Below are positions 24,801-37,230 of a stretch of DNA of 64,000 nt, piece by piece (within the stretch, counting starts at the first letter, position 1; each line of letters opens with the position of its first letter). The notes below the pieces were generated by a model, which saw only the letters and a program-made list of their open reading frames with translations, ran no database searches and was not told where the DNA came from. Origin of the DNA: Climacteris rufus (Eukaryota; Chordata; Aves; Passeriformes; Climacteridae); contig VZRZ01004300.1 of the NCBI GenBank assembly GCA_013398175.1, positions 2,326,457-2,390,456 on the forward strand, read 5' to 3'. The position numbers were made by a program, and so were the translations under genes.

Positions 24801-25429
24801 TTTTACTGCAAAGAGTAGAGTGACTCTGGAAGTGCCAGACAGAGCTGAGACCTGAGCTTCCTGATAAAGGGCTGTAAGAGGTGCCTGAACAGAAGCTTTT
24901 GTCATAGCCTCCAAGACTGAAATGTGTCATCACCTATAATCATGGACCTTTTGGTCTGGAAAGGGCAAGGATAGGTATGCTCTTCACTTTGCAACTTATA
25001 CACCTAAACAGCTGACACAAAATCCCTCATTTCACCCTGCCAGCTTTCTTACCCTTCCTCTCCCATGTGTGCTATAGCAGCAGAACAGCTGTTCATCTCC
25101 TTTCATCTGGGATTCTGCTTTTGTTTAGCCTTGACGACCACAAATCACATCATTACAATGGCCATTCTCATTGTACCAAAGGCTGACCAAAACACAGATC
25201 CACTTCAAGACACCCTTTCAGAAGCCAAGAGAAGGAAGTGGAGATGAGCGTTGTCCTGGTTCCTAGCCCAGATTCTTTTCTAGCTTGTAATCCAGTTTTT
25301 TGCTCATACCTGACAAGGTGCTGCATTGAAACTGAAGCCCATGTGCTGGCTGTCAGTTGTGGCTAATGTGCTATGCAGGATAAAGGGGGAAGGCAGGTGG
25401 TGCTGGAGGTGTAAAAGTAGAGGCTGCAG
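21827..25429. other. Unique non-coding DNA
   Basis: No gene seen. CTTTAATTAAAG at 22328-22339 is a perfect 12-bp palindrome with a homeodomain-type TAATTA core. Frames at 22361-22720 (plus, 119 codons) and 22158-22409 (minus) are unremarkable. No repeat family recognised. Confidence 0.45.
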
Positions 25430-25660
25430 CCATTGAAATTGTCTCTGTACTAATTGGCAGGAAAAGGGCACTGATAGGCATGGATTGTCAAGATGGCTCC
25501 TCTGACCCTTCTGCTTAATCCAAATGAGTAATTAATGAGTGTGTTATGATTAGCATGGCAGTAAACTCTTCACTAGACAAATACTTTAAAGCTCTCAGGC
25601 TTTAGCTCACCAGCTGATTGCCATTTGGCTAGCAGATTTGTTTCCCTCTGAGAGGCTGAA
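25430..25660. other. Candidate conserved non-coding element
   Basis: The stretch is less simple in sequence than its surroundings and dense in transcription-factor-like words. These include TAATTAAT (25529-25536) inside GAGTAATTAATGAGTG, TTATGATTAGCATGG just after it, and an E-box-like CAGCTG near 25611. No ORF or transposon overlaps. This is an inference from texture, not from alignment. Confidence 0.25.
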
Positions 25661-26519
25661 CATACCCATTAGTTGTGCAAGGGGAGAATATGGCTAAAAT
25701 ATAAAAATTAGGAATTCTACCAAAATGACACCACCACAATGAAAGTGAGAATGCATGTTCTCTCAGCAGAGCTGACAAAACAAGTTATAACACAGGGCTG
25801 TTGTGTATCAGGAGCAGTTACCAGCTGTTGAAGTGAAGGGGGAATTGTGTACTGAGCACCAAGAAATGTAAAACACATGCTTTAAGGCTTCTTTTCCTCT
25901 GAAGGAAGCAGAGAAACAGGAGATAGGAGCCATTAGCTTCTCTTTTTCAGTGGAACATATCAAACGGATTTGTAATAGAAAAATGTGTATATCCAACACC
26001 TTATAGTGCCAGTTTTGGCAAAAATACCACCAGCATGAAGATGGATTTGTTTTGAAATCAACAATACCTTATTTAATTAGGATTCTCTGTTAACTTGTGG
26101 CTGCTGAGATTTTACAAGAGAGGCATGTGCATTAATGGTTGGTTCAGGGAGCAGGGTGTTCTCTGCTTTCCCAGTTTAATGTCAGCTGAGGCCAATGGGG
26201 CAGACAAGTTACAGGACAGTCAGTGCAGGAAGACCAGATGCTCCTGCTTCAGATCTAGATATGTTTGAGATAAACACTACTGGGCCAACTGGATCATGAG
26301 AGAGGTAAAGAAGAGAAGATGCACAGAAACCCAAGCAGCCTACCAGCATCCCCAGTATATTTAAGCATAAATCCACAAGTGGGAAGGACAGGAGAAGGGT
26401 GCACCTTACAGACGGTTCAGTCACATGTATGAGAGGGACAGCAAGGACCAATGTCTGTCTCCACACTTGCCAGTCAATCACTTCTGGCCAACTCTGGATT
26501 TGTACAAACTGGAAATGGA
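25661..26519. other. Unique non-coding DNA
   Basis: No supported gene. The minus-strand frame 26209-26571 (120 codons) begins in the translated (AAAAT)n array and has no recognisable domain. Confidence 0.45.
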
Positions 26520-26564
26520 AAAATAAAATAAAATAAAATAAAATAAAATAAAATAAAATAAAAT
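26520..26564. repeat. (AAAAT)n pentanucleotide microsatellite
   Basis: Nine perfect AAAAT units. The array creates Ile-Leu-Phe-Tyr repeats in minus-strand frames that are not genes. AAAAT/AATAA arrays often grow from A-rich retroposon tails, but I see no retroposon body beside it. Confidence 0.97.
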
Positions 26565-26729
26565 AATCCACTTAAAGCACATTTCAGGCTTCTCCAGGCA
26601 AGCCTAGCTCTATTTCTCATGCTAATTACAGAGATTATAAAGAAGGGAGACATATGACTGCCACCTATCCCTGCCACTGTCCTTAAAACAAATGTAAAGG
26701 ACAATTAACAACAGATTAGCTCCATGTCC

Positions 26730-27060
26730 TAGTTTGCCATGTGAGGATGATCGCTGACCTTCTCATTTCATCCTCATTAGTGTCTCAGGCCAACAGACCC
26801 ATTGCTCTTTAATCATCGCCCATCATCCTTTGCTTCAACACATGGAAACAAACGATGTGCTGCCAAGAAGGTCAGAGGCCAAATATGAGTTTTGTTGTTG
26901 CTGGAGTGCAAACTGGAGGCAATGGGGTCAACTTTGGGGCAAATCTTTGCGGCAGTCTGTTTGAGCGGAGAAACTGTTTTGAATGCATGAAGCATGACAC
27001 CCACTGTGTTTTTGTTTTCTTCTTGCAGCTGGAATTTACTCAAAGATATTTTTTTAAATT
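26730..27060. other. Candidate conserved non-coding element
   Basis: A stretch of balanced base composition in AT-rich surroundings, without repeats and with several regulatory-looking words: TCTTTAATCATC near 26808, GGTCAGAGGCCAAATATGAG near 26869 (the first part resembles a nuclear-receptor half-site), and CTTTGCTTC near 26828. Near its end a pyrimidine tract runs into GCAG (27026-27028), which would make an acceptable splice acceptor. Frames overlap on both strands (26855-27073 plus, 26813-27043 minus), so coding is not favoured. Confidence 0.3.
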
Positions 27061-27239
27061 TTCTATTTTTTAGTGGCGTGTGAAAAACACACGGGGGAAA
27101 GGACTAGTGATTCTATTTCTTTCTGAAAATGAAAAGTTAAATTGCAAAGGGATGGGATAAGTGCATCCAGGGTGTCACATGCATATTCTTTGCCTTTCAA
27201 AGCTGCATGTTGTTCATAAAGTTATGAATGCTGGAAGCT

Positions 27240-27480
27240 TTTCAGGCTGCATCTCTTCATGCTGCTGCTACTCCAGTGCTACTTTCCAATTTGCCATGGA
27301 TAGCCTCTGAAGACTGACAGGGCTGAAGGCACCCAGTGCCAGTGTAAATGAGCCCCATTCATTTCTTGCCATGGGCATATGGCATGTCATTGTCCTCGGC
27401 CACCGAGGCAGAAGTGATGCAATTTGTTGGCATGTCCTGTCACAGCACAAACTATCTATCCCACTGAGCCCCTAGAAAAC
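27240..27480. other. Candidate conserved non-coding element
   Basis: Balanced composition and repeat-free. Contains GCCATGGGCATATGGCATG near 27369 (a partly symmetrical block with an E-box-like CATATG) and CGGCCACCGAGGCAG near 27398, with a few CpG. No recognisable coding frame: the minus 27268-27450 frame of 60 codons has no domain. Called on texture only. Confidence 0.25.
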
Positions 27481-27551
27481 AACAGAAGCCAGAAAAGGGC
27501 AGCCAAAAACTTCACAGCTTTATCACAAGAACACACATGCACACACCACAC

Positions 27552-27556
<5 letters not shown>

Positions 27557-27625
<69 letters not shown>

Positions 27626-27658
27626 AAGAAAGAAAGAAAAAAAGAAAGAAAGAAAGAA
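27557..27658. repeat. Poly-A run of 67 followed by (GAAA)n
   Basis: 67 consecutive A (27557-27623) lead into about eight GAAA units with one longer A run inside. CA-rich DNA precedes it. It could be the tail of a retroposed transcript whose body is gone or unrecognised, or simply a homopolymer expansion. The exact length in an assembly is unreliable. Poly-Lys and poly-Phe frames across it are artefacts. Confidence 0.95.
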
Positions 27659-30600
27659 TCCCTGTCCTTTTTGGTGCTCTGTGGGATTTATATTTTTTCA
27701 TTTCTTTGGGTCTCAAAAGTTGTCTGAACTGGTACAAAACCTGACCTTTTCTATATTTCCACATTAGACAGAATTAGGCTTTTAATTTCTTCTAATTTTA
27801 AAATCTAACTTTAACATAAGACCACCGAACAAGTGGAAGTTCAGTGTGTATTTTGTGTAGTGCTTTTCATGAGAAGTTATGAGTTAAAAAGATTGTCAAA
27901 TACGAGATCTTCAAATTGCAGATATGATAATATATACTCCTGAAAAACTATTTTTTAAAAATCACATCCCCTGGCTGAGAAGAAACAAACTTGTTTGTTT
28001 CATTCTTGAATTAGCTTAAAACTTGGAGTGGTTCAGAATTCATAACAGAACTTCAGGATTACTTAATGTTCCAGTTAAGTGAAACTGAAGAGCAGGGGGA
28101 GGAAATCCAGTCACAATACAAAGCAACAAAAGAGAAAAGGCTGAGCACAGAGAAATTCAAATGTGGGGAAGAGAGAGGGGGAGATAGATAAGAAAAAAGC
28201 AGAGGGGTGAAGGAATGACCAGAGAGCTTCTCAGTACAAACAAAACAGTTAAACTTGCTCTAACTTACTCTGTCCTCGTTTGCACCTGGCACACATGCTT
28301 GTCAAATGCTGCACTGAAAGCAAGGACACTGAAAAACGTAATTGAACAAAGCCAGAAGCATTGCAATGTTAAGAAGACTCAGATGAAAATACAGCAAGCA
28401 CTAGACCCATCTTTCTGCCCAAAAGCCAGCTACCTGTGCCAGTCCATTTTCTGGAGAGAGTTCCATGTTTGGTGTTTAATTCAGCATTTCCTACAGTGAT
28501 AAAAATATGCATTTAATTTAAGTCTGCCTTGCAGAAAATGTTGTTTTAAATTAAAGAGGAAAAAAAAGTTTTGACATTGAACAAGATGTATGAAACTCCA
28601 GACTAGTTTGAGGGTTTTCCAAAGCCCAAATCTCACCCTATTTCTGAATGTAGCTATACGTATTTTGCATCTGTAAGATTTACAGCCTATTTTTGCCCTT
28701 CAGTAATAAGGTGTGCTGCAAATAGGTTGTGTGCAATAAGTAGTGCTGCAAATCAGATAATTAGAGGTGACTGTGATCAGATTTCCACTGTACATTAAGT
28801 ATGTGATAGAATAAAAGTGCAAGTTTTACAAGAGCAAATTTGTACCCATAAAATGAAGTCAGATACACTAAAGTTTAGTGATAGTTGGGTCCAAGGTTGA
28901 AAAGTTCAAACCCAGAACCAAACTTCCACCAAGTTTGCAGTATGCAATATTAAATTCTATAATTTTGATTTGAGCCCATTTCTAATTATATTATTTGTTT
29001 TCTAAACCAAATCATATGCAACATGTAATCTGGGATGTTCAGGCTGGTTAGATTTTGAAAACAAACCCATGTTAGATGTCAGAAGTAATTTTTGTAGAGA
29101 CAAAAGTATCATGCTCCATATGGTTCGCATTTCTGGGCATAGACTTTTTGCACTAGCTAGGTCAAACATAAGCCTGTGTGACATATATAATTACATGGGC
29201 TGCAATTATTTCTATTTAACCGAATGTCTGCAATACAGTGATTTCTCAGGTTTATTTGGCAATGGAAAGACAGTTGTGGAACATGTTATCAACTCCTTTC
29301 AGAAACAAAAGAACAAATAGTTCTTCCCAACTCTTACCCTTTGAGATTTTAGTCTGAGCCAGTACCACCATCACACTTCATCATGACAAATTTGACAGTT
29401 TATGTGTCTGCTCAAGCAAACACCACTTTGGTTGGCATTCTCAGCATGTTTCTTTCTGAAAACACATGGTTCTTGAGGACTGAAAGCCCTCACATCCAAA
29501 GGTGATGCTTTTCATTAATGGATTTTCACACTGAAAATTCAAAAGACTTGTTTTAAAAATAAGAAAATAGTTTTTTCATCAGAAAAAAAAGAGAAGTATC
29601 TGATTTTTCAGTAGATACAAACACAGGTAAAAGGCTTCAGGTATAAAAAAGGCAATTGGACATGGAGTGAGTTCTCAGTAAGCAAAGTCCACAAATCTTT
29701 CAGGGTGGTAAATATAAAGCTATCCCCAGTCTGAGCTAATTACCAATACACCTAAATCCAACTGACTTGCACTTGTACTGCTATGACAATTTCTGACAAT
29801 GGTTCTTTGGAGACTAAAATAAGTAAAGACTTCTGCAAATGTGGCTTTTAATTTTCAAATATTCAGACAAAGATGCATGTCTATATGCCTGGCAGGGAAT
29901 TGCAGTGGGCAAAACTACAAGAGTCATTACCCATAAACTGTGAATGAGCATGCTTTCTTTTAAACCAATTAGTTCTAGTAGAAACAAATTTGTAGAGATC
30001 TGATGACTTCTTCATAGGAAGGAGAAAAAGATGGCATTACTGGTCACATGACAAGTCAACAAAGACCATTAGAAAAAAGATGGATTCTGTCACCTCAGTG
30101 ACAAAAGTATTTAACTTAAAGACATATAAATAAAAAATCTGGCAAGGGGGGAGTGGTCCAATCCATTTGGCCAACACATTGACCATTACTACAAAATGTT
30201 TTGAGCAAAGTCTTCAGTATCACATGTGCAGGGTCAAGAATAAGCATAAAAACCTTTGCCTCTAAAATGACACTTACAATATTTTCAAACTACTTTATTC
30301 TAGTAATAATGAACTTGGCATAGAGCTTTTTAACATGGTAGTGAGAGGTTAGTACACTGCCTCGTGATGTGTGGTGCCTCTTCCAGAGCTAAGATTGACA
30401 TTACCAAGAAAAAGGGGATTTGGAAAATAGATAGAAAAAAGGGAATGAAATTTGAAGAACAGGTTTTATCGGAAGGCAAAAAATCTCCCAGATTCCATGA
30501 CCATCAGTAAAGGAAAACTATTGTAACAGTAGTGTGAAAGCATCCACTACAACAGGGTACTAACAGAGGCAAAACATAGGGAAAACCTGAAAATCCCAAT

Positions 30601-31614
30601 GGGAAATATTAATAGAAAATGAACTTCAGTATACAATCTAAGGATGCTAGGAACTAAGGCTTGTATAAAGTGTTGAACAAATGAAAACTAGTGAGAATGA
30701 ATCCTTAAAAGTCCACCAGAAAGAAGTACTAGCAGTGAAGAGGTGTTACCATTAGTTACTAGTGACACAGTTTTGAATTTTCATAATGAATATTGGTGCT
30801 GTTTGTATGAATCTTGAATTAATGTTGTAATCAATAATGCTTTAGGAAGTACTACATTAGTAATTCAAAACGACACAAAATATTACTTGCAAAAAAAGTT
30901 TCTAAGTTCATGGACTTGATCATATGTGAGTACTGAAAGAGATCTGACATAGAATACTGAAAGATTTTGGAAAATTGAAAGACATCTAGTTTTGTGCCAC
31001 TATTGAAAAAAATACAGCTATCCAAATTTACTGATCACATAATTAAAGGAAGAAATTATATTTAGTTTTACTTAGTTTTTAGTTACTTTTTGTAGGGAAC
31101 TTAACTTTCTACTCTGAAAAACTCTAATGTAGCATTTGGCCAAACACCTTAATCGAAGTACATCTTCAGAGTGCGAGGAAACAGCCAAGTACCTGGTCCT
31201 TGCAGTGCTTTGAAGAGTGGCGTACTTATGGAAATACTTCTGTGGCTAAAATTTGGGGACAGCAAAAAAATCTGTTAAACCTGGAAGTGAGGAGGAGGCT
31301 GGCTGGCCTGTTGAATGAGTGACCTGAGACCATTGGAATTCTGGGTCCAGCTTGCAATACAGCCCGTTCAAAGTGAGGTATGCAGCAAACAGAAATGTGG
31401 GATGCTGGTTTTCTTCAGGAGTTATTCTAGAAAGGGTACAGATGGCATAGTGAGCACACAACTCAATGGACTTCTGTTTTGATTCCATGGAAAATAGTTA
31501 ATCTAATTATTGGGCGAATAAACAGAAGAGACATGAGGGCAACTAGGACCATGTCTCTAGAGGACAAGATAGAGATATTGCACACAGCTTGTGCTCACTT
31601 TCTAAAAACCATAT
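27659..31614. other. Unique non-coding DNA, no gene seen
   Basis: About 4 kb of AT-rich DNA. Short frames (for example 28215-28499 plus, 94 codons) carry no recognisable domain. The part from about 31140 may be a decayed upstream extension of the CR1 relic that follows, but I cannot align it with confidence. Confidence 0.45.
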
Positions 31615-32045
31615 TGAAGAATTGGAGACGGTGAGATAAAAAGCCACAAAACTTATTTGAGGCCTGAAGGCTGTTTTACAGTGGAAGACTTACAGAGCTC
31701 CATCCATTTAGCTTATCAAAAAGAAAATTGAGAGGTGGTTTGATTACAGTACGTAAGTGCCTTCACAGGAAGAAAATACAAGGTAGTAAAGGCCTCTTTA
31801 ATCTAATACAGAAAGAAATAACAAGAACCAATGGCTAAAAGCCAGACAAATTCCAATTGGAAATAAGCCACAGTGAGAATGATTAACTGTTGGAACAAAC
31901 TACCAAAGGAAATGGTGGATTATCCATCTCCTGATTGCTTCAAATCAAGGCTGGATGCTGTGATAGTTATAACCAAACACAAGGTAGATTTTACTTTAAA
32001 CAAGAGGTGAAACCAGATGAACTAGTTTCTCATGCTTCATTCTCC
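31615..32045 (+). mobile_element. Ancient CR1 LINE fragment (ORF2 3' end and 3' UTR)
   Basis: A run of blocks follows, in order, the old CR1 group known from birds, turtles and crocodilians. They are ATTGGAGACGGTGAGATAAA, CACAAAACTTATTTGAGGCC, AAGAAAATTGAGAGGTGG, AACAAGAACCAATGGCTAAA, GCCAGACAAATTCCAATTGG, TTGGAACAAACTACCAAAGG, GATTATCCATCTCCTGATTG and CTTCAAATCAAGGCTGGATG. These would encode the tail of the reverse transcriptase and lead into the 3' UTR (GCCAAACACAAG-like at about 31972). All frames are broken by substitutions and indels. The terminal repeat is not recognisable. It is in forward orientation and is clearly dead. Confidence 0.85.
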
Positions 32046-35000
32046 CCTTAAATAATTTTTTTTTTGGGTTTTTTTGTAAACAAATCTATTTACTGAATTA
32101 AAAAAAAATGCTTTTTCCAAAGTAAATTTTCTAACCAAAACTCAGCATGAAAATCCCCTTTCTGCCCCAAAGTGAAAAAACACCTTGTCATAGGTGATCA
32201 TCATAGGTTTGTTATAGGTGATTGTCCCCTCTTTATGCCTTGTTTTCATAATTGCATAATGGTAACTCTCAGGTACTATGTACACATTTCAAATATCTTC
32301 ATTTCTGAAAGACCTGTGGTTCCACAGAGACAAACAAACCAGGACTTCAAAGACAAACACAGTGAAAAAACAAAAATTATGAGCCAAGACAAGTTGGTGT
32401 CTGTAATTTAAAATATCTTTCAGAAGCTGTTAGATTTTTTTAAATGTGGTCTGGCACTAAGGATCAGCAGAACTGTCTAAAAGTAAGATTAGGCCTGTCA
32501 CTTTCACTTCCTCTCTGAGGTATGGGAACAACTTTTCTTCTTCTTTCACTTTGTATTTCTCTTACATACCACCATGTCTAGACTATTTTTATTCCATCTG
32601 AGATACTTATCACATCTCCACGTATGCAGGCACTCAGTGTTTTGTGCAAAGTGTACAGGCTATTTTGACTCCACTGTACCCCATCTGAGGGAGAGGGAGG
32701 GAAATGAGCAGCTCAGATCAATACACTCCTCCCTTCTCTTGTGTTCTGTGTCCCATGACACAGAGTCACACATCCTGAAAAATCTATACAGAGACACTAA
32801 CTAATTTTGAAGGCAAATTCTGCAACCCTTATCTGTTTTGAGTACTTCTTTTGTTTGAGACTACCTCCTTTGTTTGAAAGTACACCAAATATTCAAACTA
32901 TGGAGAAGTCCACGAAATCCATGACTTCCTGTACATTCCTGTTGCACAAGAGACCACAAAAGTCAATCTGTATCAGCAGAAAATGATGGGTTCTCTAAAC
33001 CAAATCTAGATGTACTTACTAGCCAATGCATCATAAGACCTGTATTCTTTGTCTCCTCTTTGCACCTCTGTGTTCAGCTCCTTTGAAATGGAGTTTGGAG
33101 AGGAAGAAGCCCATAGCAGTCATTATACCCAACTGCACAAATACCATGCTCTTCCAATCTTATTTAGATATATAATGGGAATTACTGCATGTCTGTATTA
33201 AGTCCTGTGTTAAGTAAATATTGTGGTGCTCCAAGATCCCTGATAGTGTGTGCCTTTTTTTTCTATGGAAGCTCCTCACCTTGCCTGGATTAGTATAAGT
33301 TAAAACATTTGAAAAACTTTTCATAGTAAAGAAATGTATATAAACAGACATTCTCCTCGAATGAAGAAAAAAATTTTAAAAATATACTGTAGATGTGTTT
33401 ACCCTCACAGTCTTGTACTGGTTAGAGTAAATGCAAAAGTCTGTAAACAACATAAAGGAAAACAAAACAAAGACATGGCTCAGAAACAAAATTTTAACAT
33501 GGTTTTATATGAGAAAGGTCTTACCACTTGAAGCATACTGTGTATGTGCAACAGCGTTTGGAGATGTCACCAGCAAAGCAGTCATTAGTTTGAAATACCA
33601 ATGCACCACTTGTTCAGGATATGCATCTGTGTGGATCTAGCAAAAAAGACTGGAGTGGAGAGTAAAAAAAGATAGGCAAAGTTAGTTGCTTGGACACTAT
33701 CCCTTTTTTTTTAAAGCACAGTGAAAATTATGGACCTTCAACTCCAGGTCTTGATACATGAGCCAAAAATCTAATTCAGGAACTCTGGTCATTTGACAGG
33801 CATCTCTTTGATCCAAGGAACAGTGACTTCAGTGCAGAGCAAGACTGAATGTGATGGGAACAACCTTGCTTGTTCCAGTAAGGGGGATAAGCATATTGCT
33901 TAGATTAAGAATGATCCAGATTTTCAGAATCTCCATGCCCAAGTCCAGAGTTAGATTTTCAAAGAGCTCCATGTCCCATTTAATTATTACAGGCTCAGCA
34001 ATCATGACAGAACACAGGTCTCCCCTAGCTGTTTAGTGGTATAGAGGCTGGAGGCACCAGCTAAATATGGGGTTTATTTTCCTGTACATCTATAGTACCT
34101 TTATATATAAGAAGATTATTTTGTAAGTTTAGGTCCCACATCTATTCATAAGAACATTGCCAAAGGGATTAAAGTAATTATTTTTCAAAATAATGAAAAG
34201 TGAACTTCTTCTCTGTGTTTGCAATGGCTATGAAGTGGGCTTAGAGAAACTGAACTAAAGTCTCTGTCTTCCTAAAGATGAGATGGTCATTGTAGTACAG
34301 CTATCAAAGCTTGCCCGCATGTGCAAAGATCTCCCCCTCTCTTCCCTTTATAGCAGTAGGAATTAATCAAGACTTCTTGCATGGAACCAAGGGGAGGGGG
34401 AAGAGGGAAAGTCTGTCATATGTCATTAGAATTGTGATTGTACCTGTCACCAAAGACATAGGTGGTTTGAAATTTTACATATGATCTTATGAGAAAATGA
34501 AGTAATCAGCTATAAACACATTTATACATAATCTTGCTTAGACATTTATTTTTAATGAACCAGGGAAGTCTAGTCTCTTCTTGAGGTCAACAAGAAAATA
34601 ATTCTCACTGGAAGAGAACATTTTAGTTATTACACTGATTTAAATGACTTGACTTGTATAATAAACAACATACAGTGGGACTGATTCCATCTCCACCCAG
34701 AGCTGAAAATTTAGTAGGCTGTGCCTTCCTTTTTTCCATTACACTTATGCATCAAGTGCATTCAATATAATGTCCTTCTCTTGGAATTACAGAATATACA
34801 TAAAGGGAAAGTGTTGCTTATTACAAATAATTTTGACGGGTAATTCTTGTTGAGATGAAAGCTTTAATTTCTATGAGAGTTCTAGAAGTCAGGTGAGACT
34901 GGCAGCAGGTAATCAATCACAATTACATTTAATCACAAAATTCAAAAGTCACAGCAGTTTAAAGTATGCTTAAACACATACAGGTTATACCCTGAAACTA

Positions 35001-37145
35001 TGTCATTTTGCATAGTAAAAATAGGAGGGGAAAGCAAGTTTATTTATTTTAAACAAGATTACTTTTTATAGTGCAGAACATTAAGAGTCTAGACAAGCAA
35101 GGAACCCTGATTCTAGTAACAGGCTTATTGTTAAATCTTCAGAAAATGCTGACGGTCTGAGAGACTTCCTGTAGAGACAGAAAGGATGCACCCAGCCAGT
35201 CCATTGTAGAATTAGAAGTAAGACCAGGGGATTAGTGGATGCCTTGGTTTGGTTAATAAAAATCAAACCACACAAAGTACAATCTTTCTTCATTTTTCCC
35301 TCCCCAAAAGTAATTTCACTGTGTTTTACCCCACTGCTCATAGCACTGCAGAAAATCTGTCTCAGTTTCATTCTCTCACAAGGAATCTGGAAACCACATT
35401 CTCTGCTACTGCCCAGAGTCCCCACTCTCTATGACTGAGTTGAATATGTGAGGAGAGGAAGGCAAGGAGAACGCTCTCCTTTTTCTTGTTGAAGCTATTT
35501 TATCTGTAGAAATAAATTAATCACTGGAGGAAGCCAGTTGAGGTGCTTTTTGCAATAGACCATCCTACTACCAGGCCTAGCATGCTCCTTTCTTTCCTCC
35601 CCCTATTTAATGATAATGGAAGAATTGTATAACCAATTTTCATTACTCCAGCCAAAGTCAGCACACCACTCTATGAAGAGCTTCTAGCTTGATGAGTAGG
35701 CACTAAAGATGGAGAACCTAATTAATTTCTGCTGCCTGCTTGGTTCACAGAGGAATTTGAACAAAGGCCCACTACTTTCTGGGTGAGCTGGATTTAAACA
35801 TTTCACTGAGTTTGAGATAAAATTGATTCCCTCTTTTGAAAGTCATCTGGGAATTGGGAGAAATGGGTAGCAACAAATGCCTGGTTATTTGGAAAAAAAC
35901 TGGATTGACACCAACAGAGAAGACCGAGAAGAATAAATCCTCAAACCTTCACAGTTACAGCAATTTTCTGTAGAATCAGGCACTGTAGACAGAGTTAGGG
36001 GCTAAATGAAGGTCTCCCATGTCTTCCATGAACTTGACAGATGGATCAGAGAAGATGGCACTAACTCCTCTGGTAAGAAACCTAACAAACTACAGTGTAA
36101 AGTGCATTTCCAGCTGAAAATATGTAATCAATTCAGTTAGCTCCAAACTGAAGATCTGGACAAAAAGCTCTGCAGTTTTCTGTGAATTTTTCTTCTATAT
36201 TTTAATACTTGAAATAAGATTCTCCTGAAATATCTGTGTGAAGGAAATGAAGACAAATGCAAGTACATGTTTCTTTTCCTCCAAAGAATTCTCCACTCTG
36301 GTCTCAAAAATATAGAAAAAAGTCACTGTCCAGCACACATTCTGCTTCTTTATTATTCTGAGAGAATTTTGATTGCAACTACCCATGTCTATGCATACAA
36401 GATAGTTGATAGTAACTGGAGTCTCGGTATAACTAACTATAGAAGTTAAAAGCATTACTAGAAAACTACTTTTTTTTTGGGGGGGGAGGTTGTAGCCAGG
36501 ATATGGGTAAAAATCTACCATCTGAGACTTTTTGTTTCTTAGAATAACTGACCAACTAAAGCAGCTTGCAGTTATAAAAATTTAAAAACTCTTTACCAGG
36601 GCTCAGGACTCGGTTTCTGCATCTGACATCTTATTTTTCAACATATTCTAAGTAACAGAAGATGCTACTGCTTTTTGAAAACTGTGCATCCCATAGACTG
36701 TTATGGCTGTAAAGACCACTGCTTCTACATTCAGAAGAGATTGTATATGTGTATATATATCGTATATGTGAACTTCTTTCTGTTAAAAGATGACCCAATC
36801 AAAAGCCCTTACCTAAGAAAATGTTCATTATTGTGTATGTTGTGATAAAATTCCTGGAATTTAGACAGAAGTTTGGTGTAATGAAATAAATTCACATGGC
36901 CATAAAATGTTTTTGTATGAGCTTAATTTATGTTGACTTTTCAGGCTAAGATTGTTGTTTAAGCTAGATTTCTAGAGTAGTATTTCCAGAAACAGATAAA
37001 GTAGTTCTGCAAAAGAGTTGAGAGCTTGCTTGTCATTCAAAGTCTTAAAATTAAAATTACTCCTGAGGCTTGAACATTCTTTAAAGGGAATGACAAAATA
37101 CCTATTGACAGTAACAGGGTAGAAACTTCAATGAACATTTTACTT
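32046..37145. other. Unique non-coding DNA, no gene seen
   Basis: About 5 kb of AT-rich DNA. A T9G8 homopolymer junction lies at 36470-36486 and a short TATATG-rich stretch near 36741-36772. Frames on both strands near 35081-35438 overlap one another and have no recognisable domain. No transposon identified. Confidence 0.45.
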
Positions 37146-37230
37146 AGTGAGATACTATGGGTTAATTTTATACAGCAGGTCAGAGGTGATGGTCACAATG
37201 ATCTTTTTTACTATAAAAGCCTATGAACAG
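37146..37230 (+). mobile_element. Ancient CR1 3'-terminal fragment
   Basis: CTATGGGTTAATTTTATACA, then GCAGGTCAGAGGTGATGGTC, then ACAATGATC and AAAAGCCTATGAA match the last 80 or so bases of the old reptilian/avian CR1 3' UTR in order, forward orientation. The family normally reads 'CAGGAGGTCAGACTAGATGATC' before the final 'AAATCTATGAA' type repeat. Upstream CR1 sequence is too decayed to see. Confidence 0.7.
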
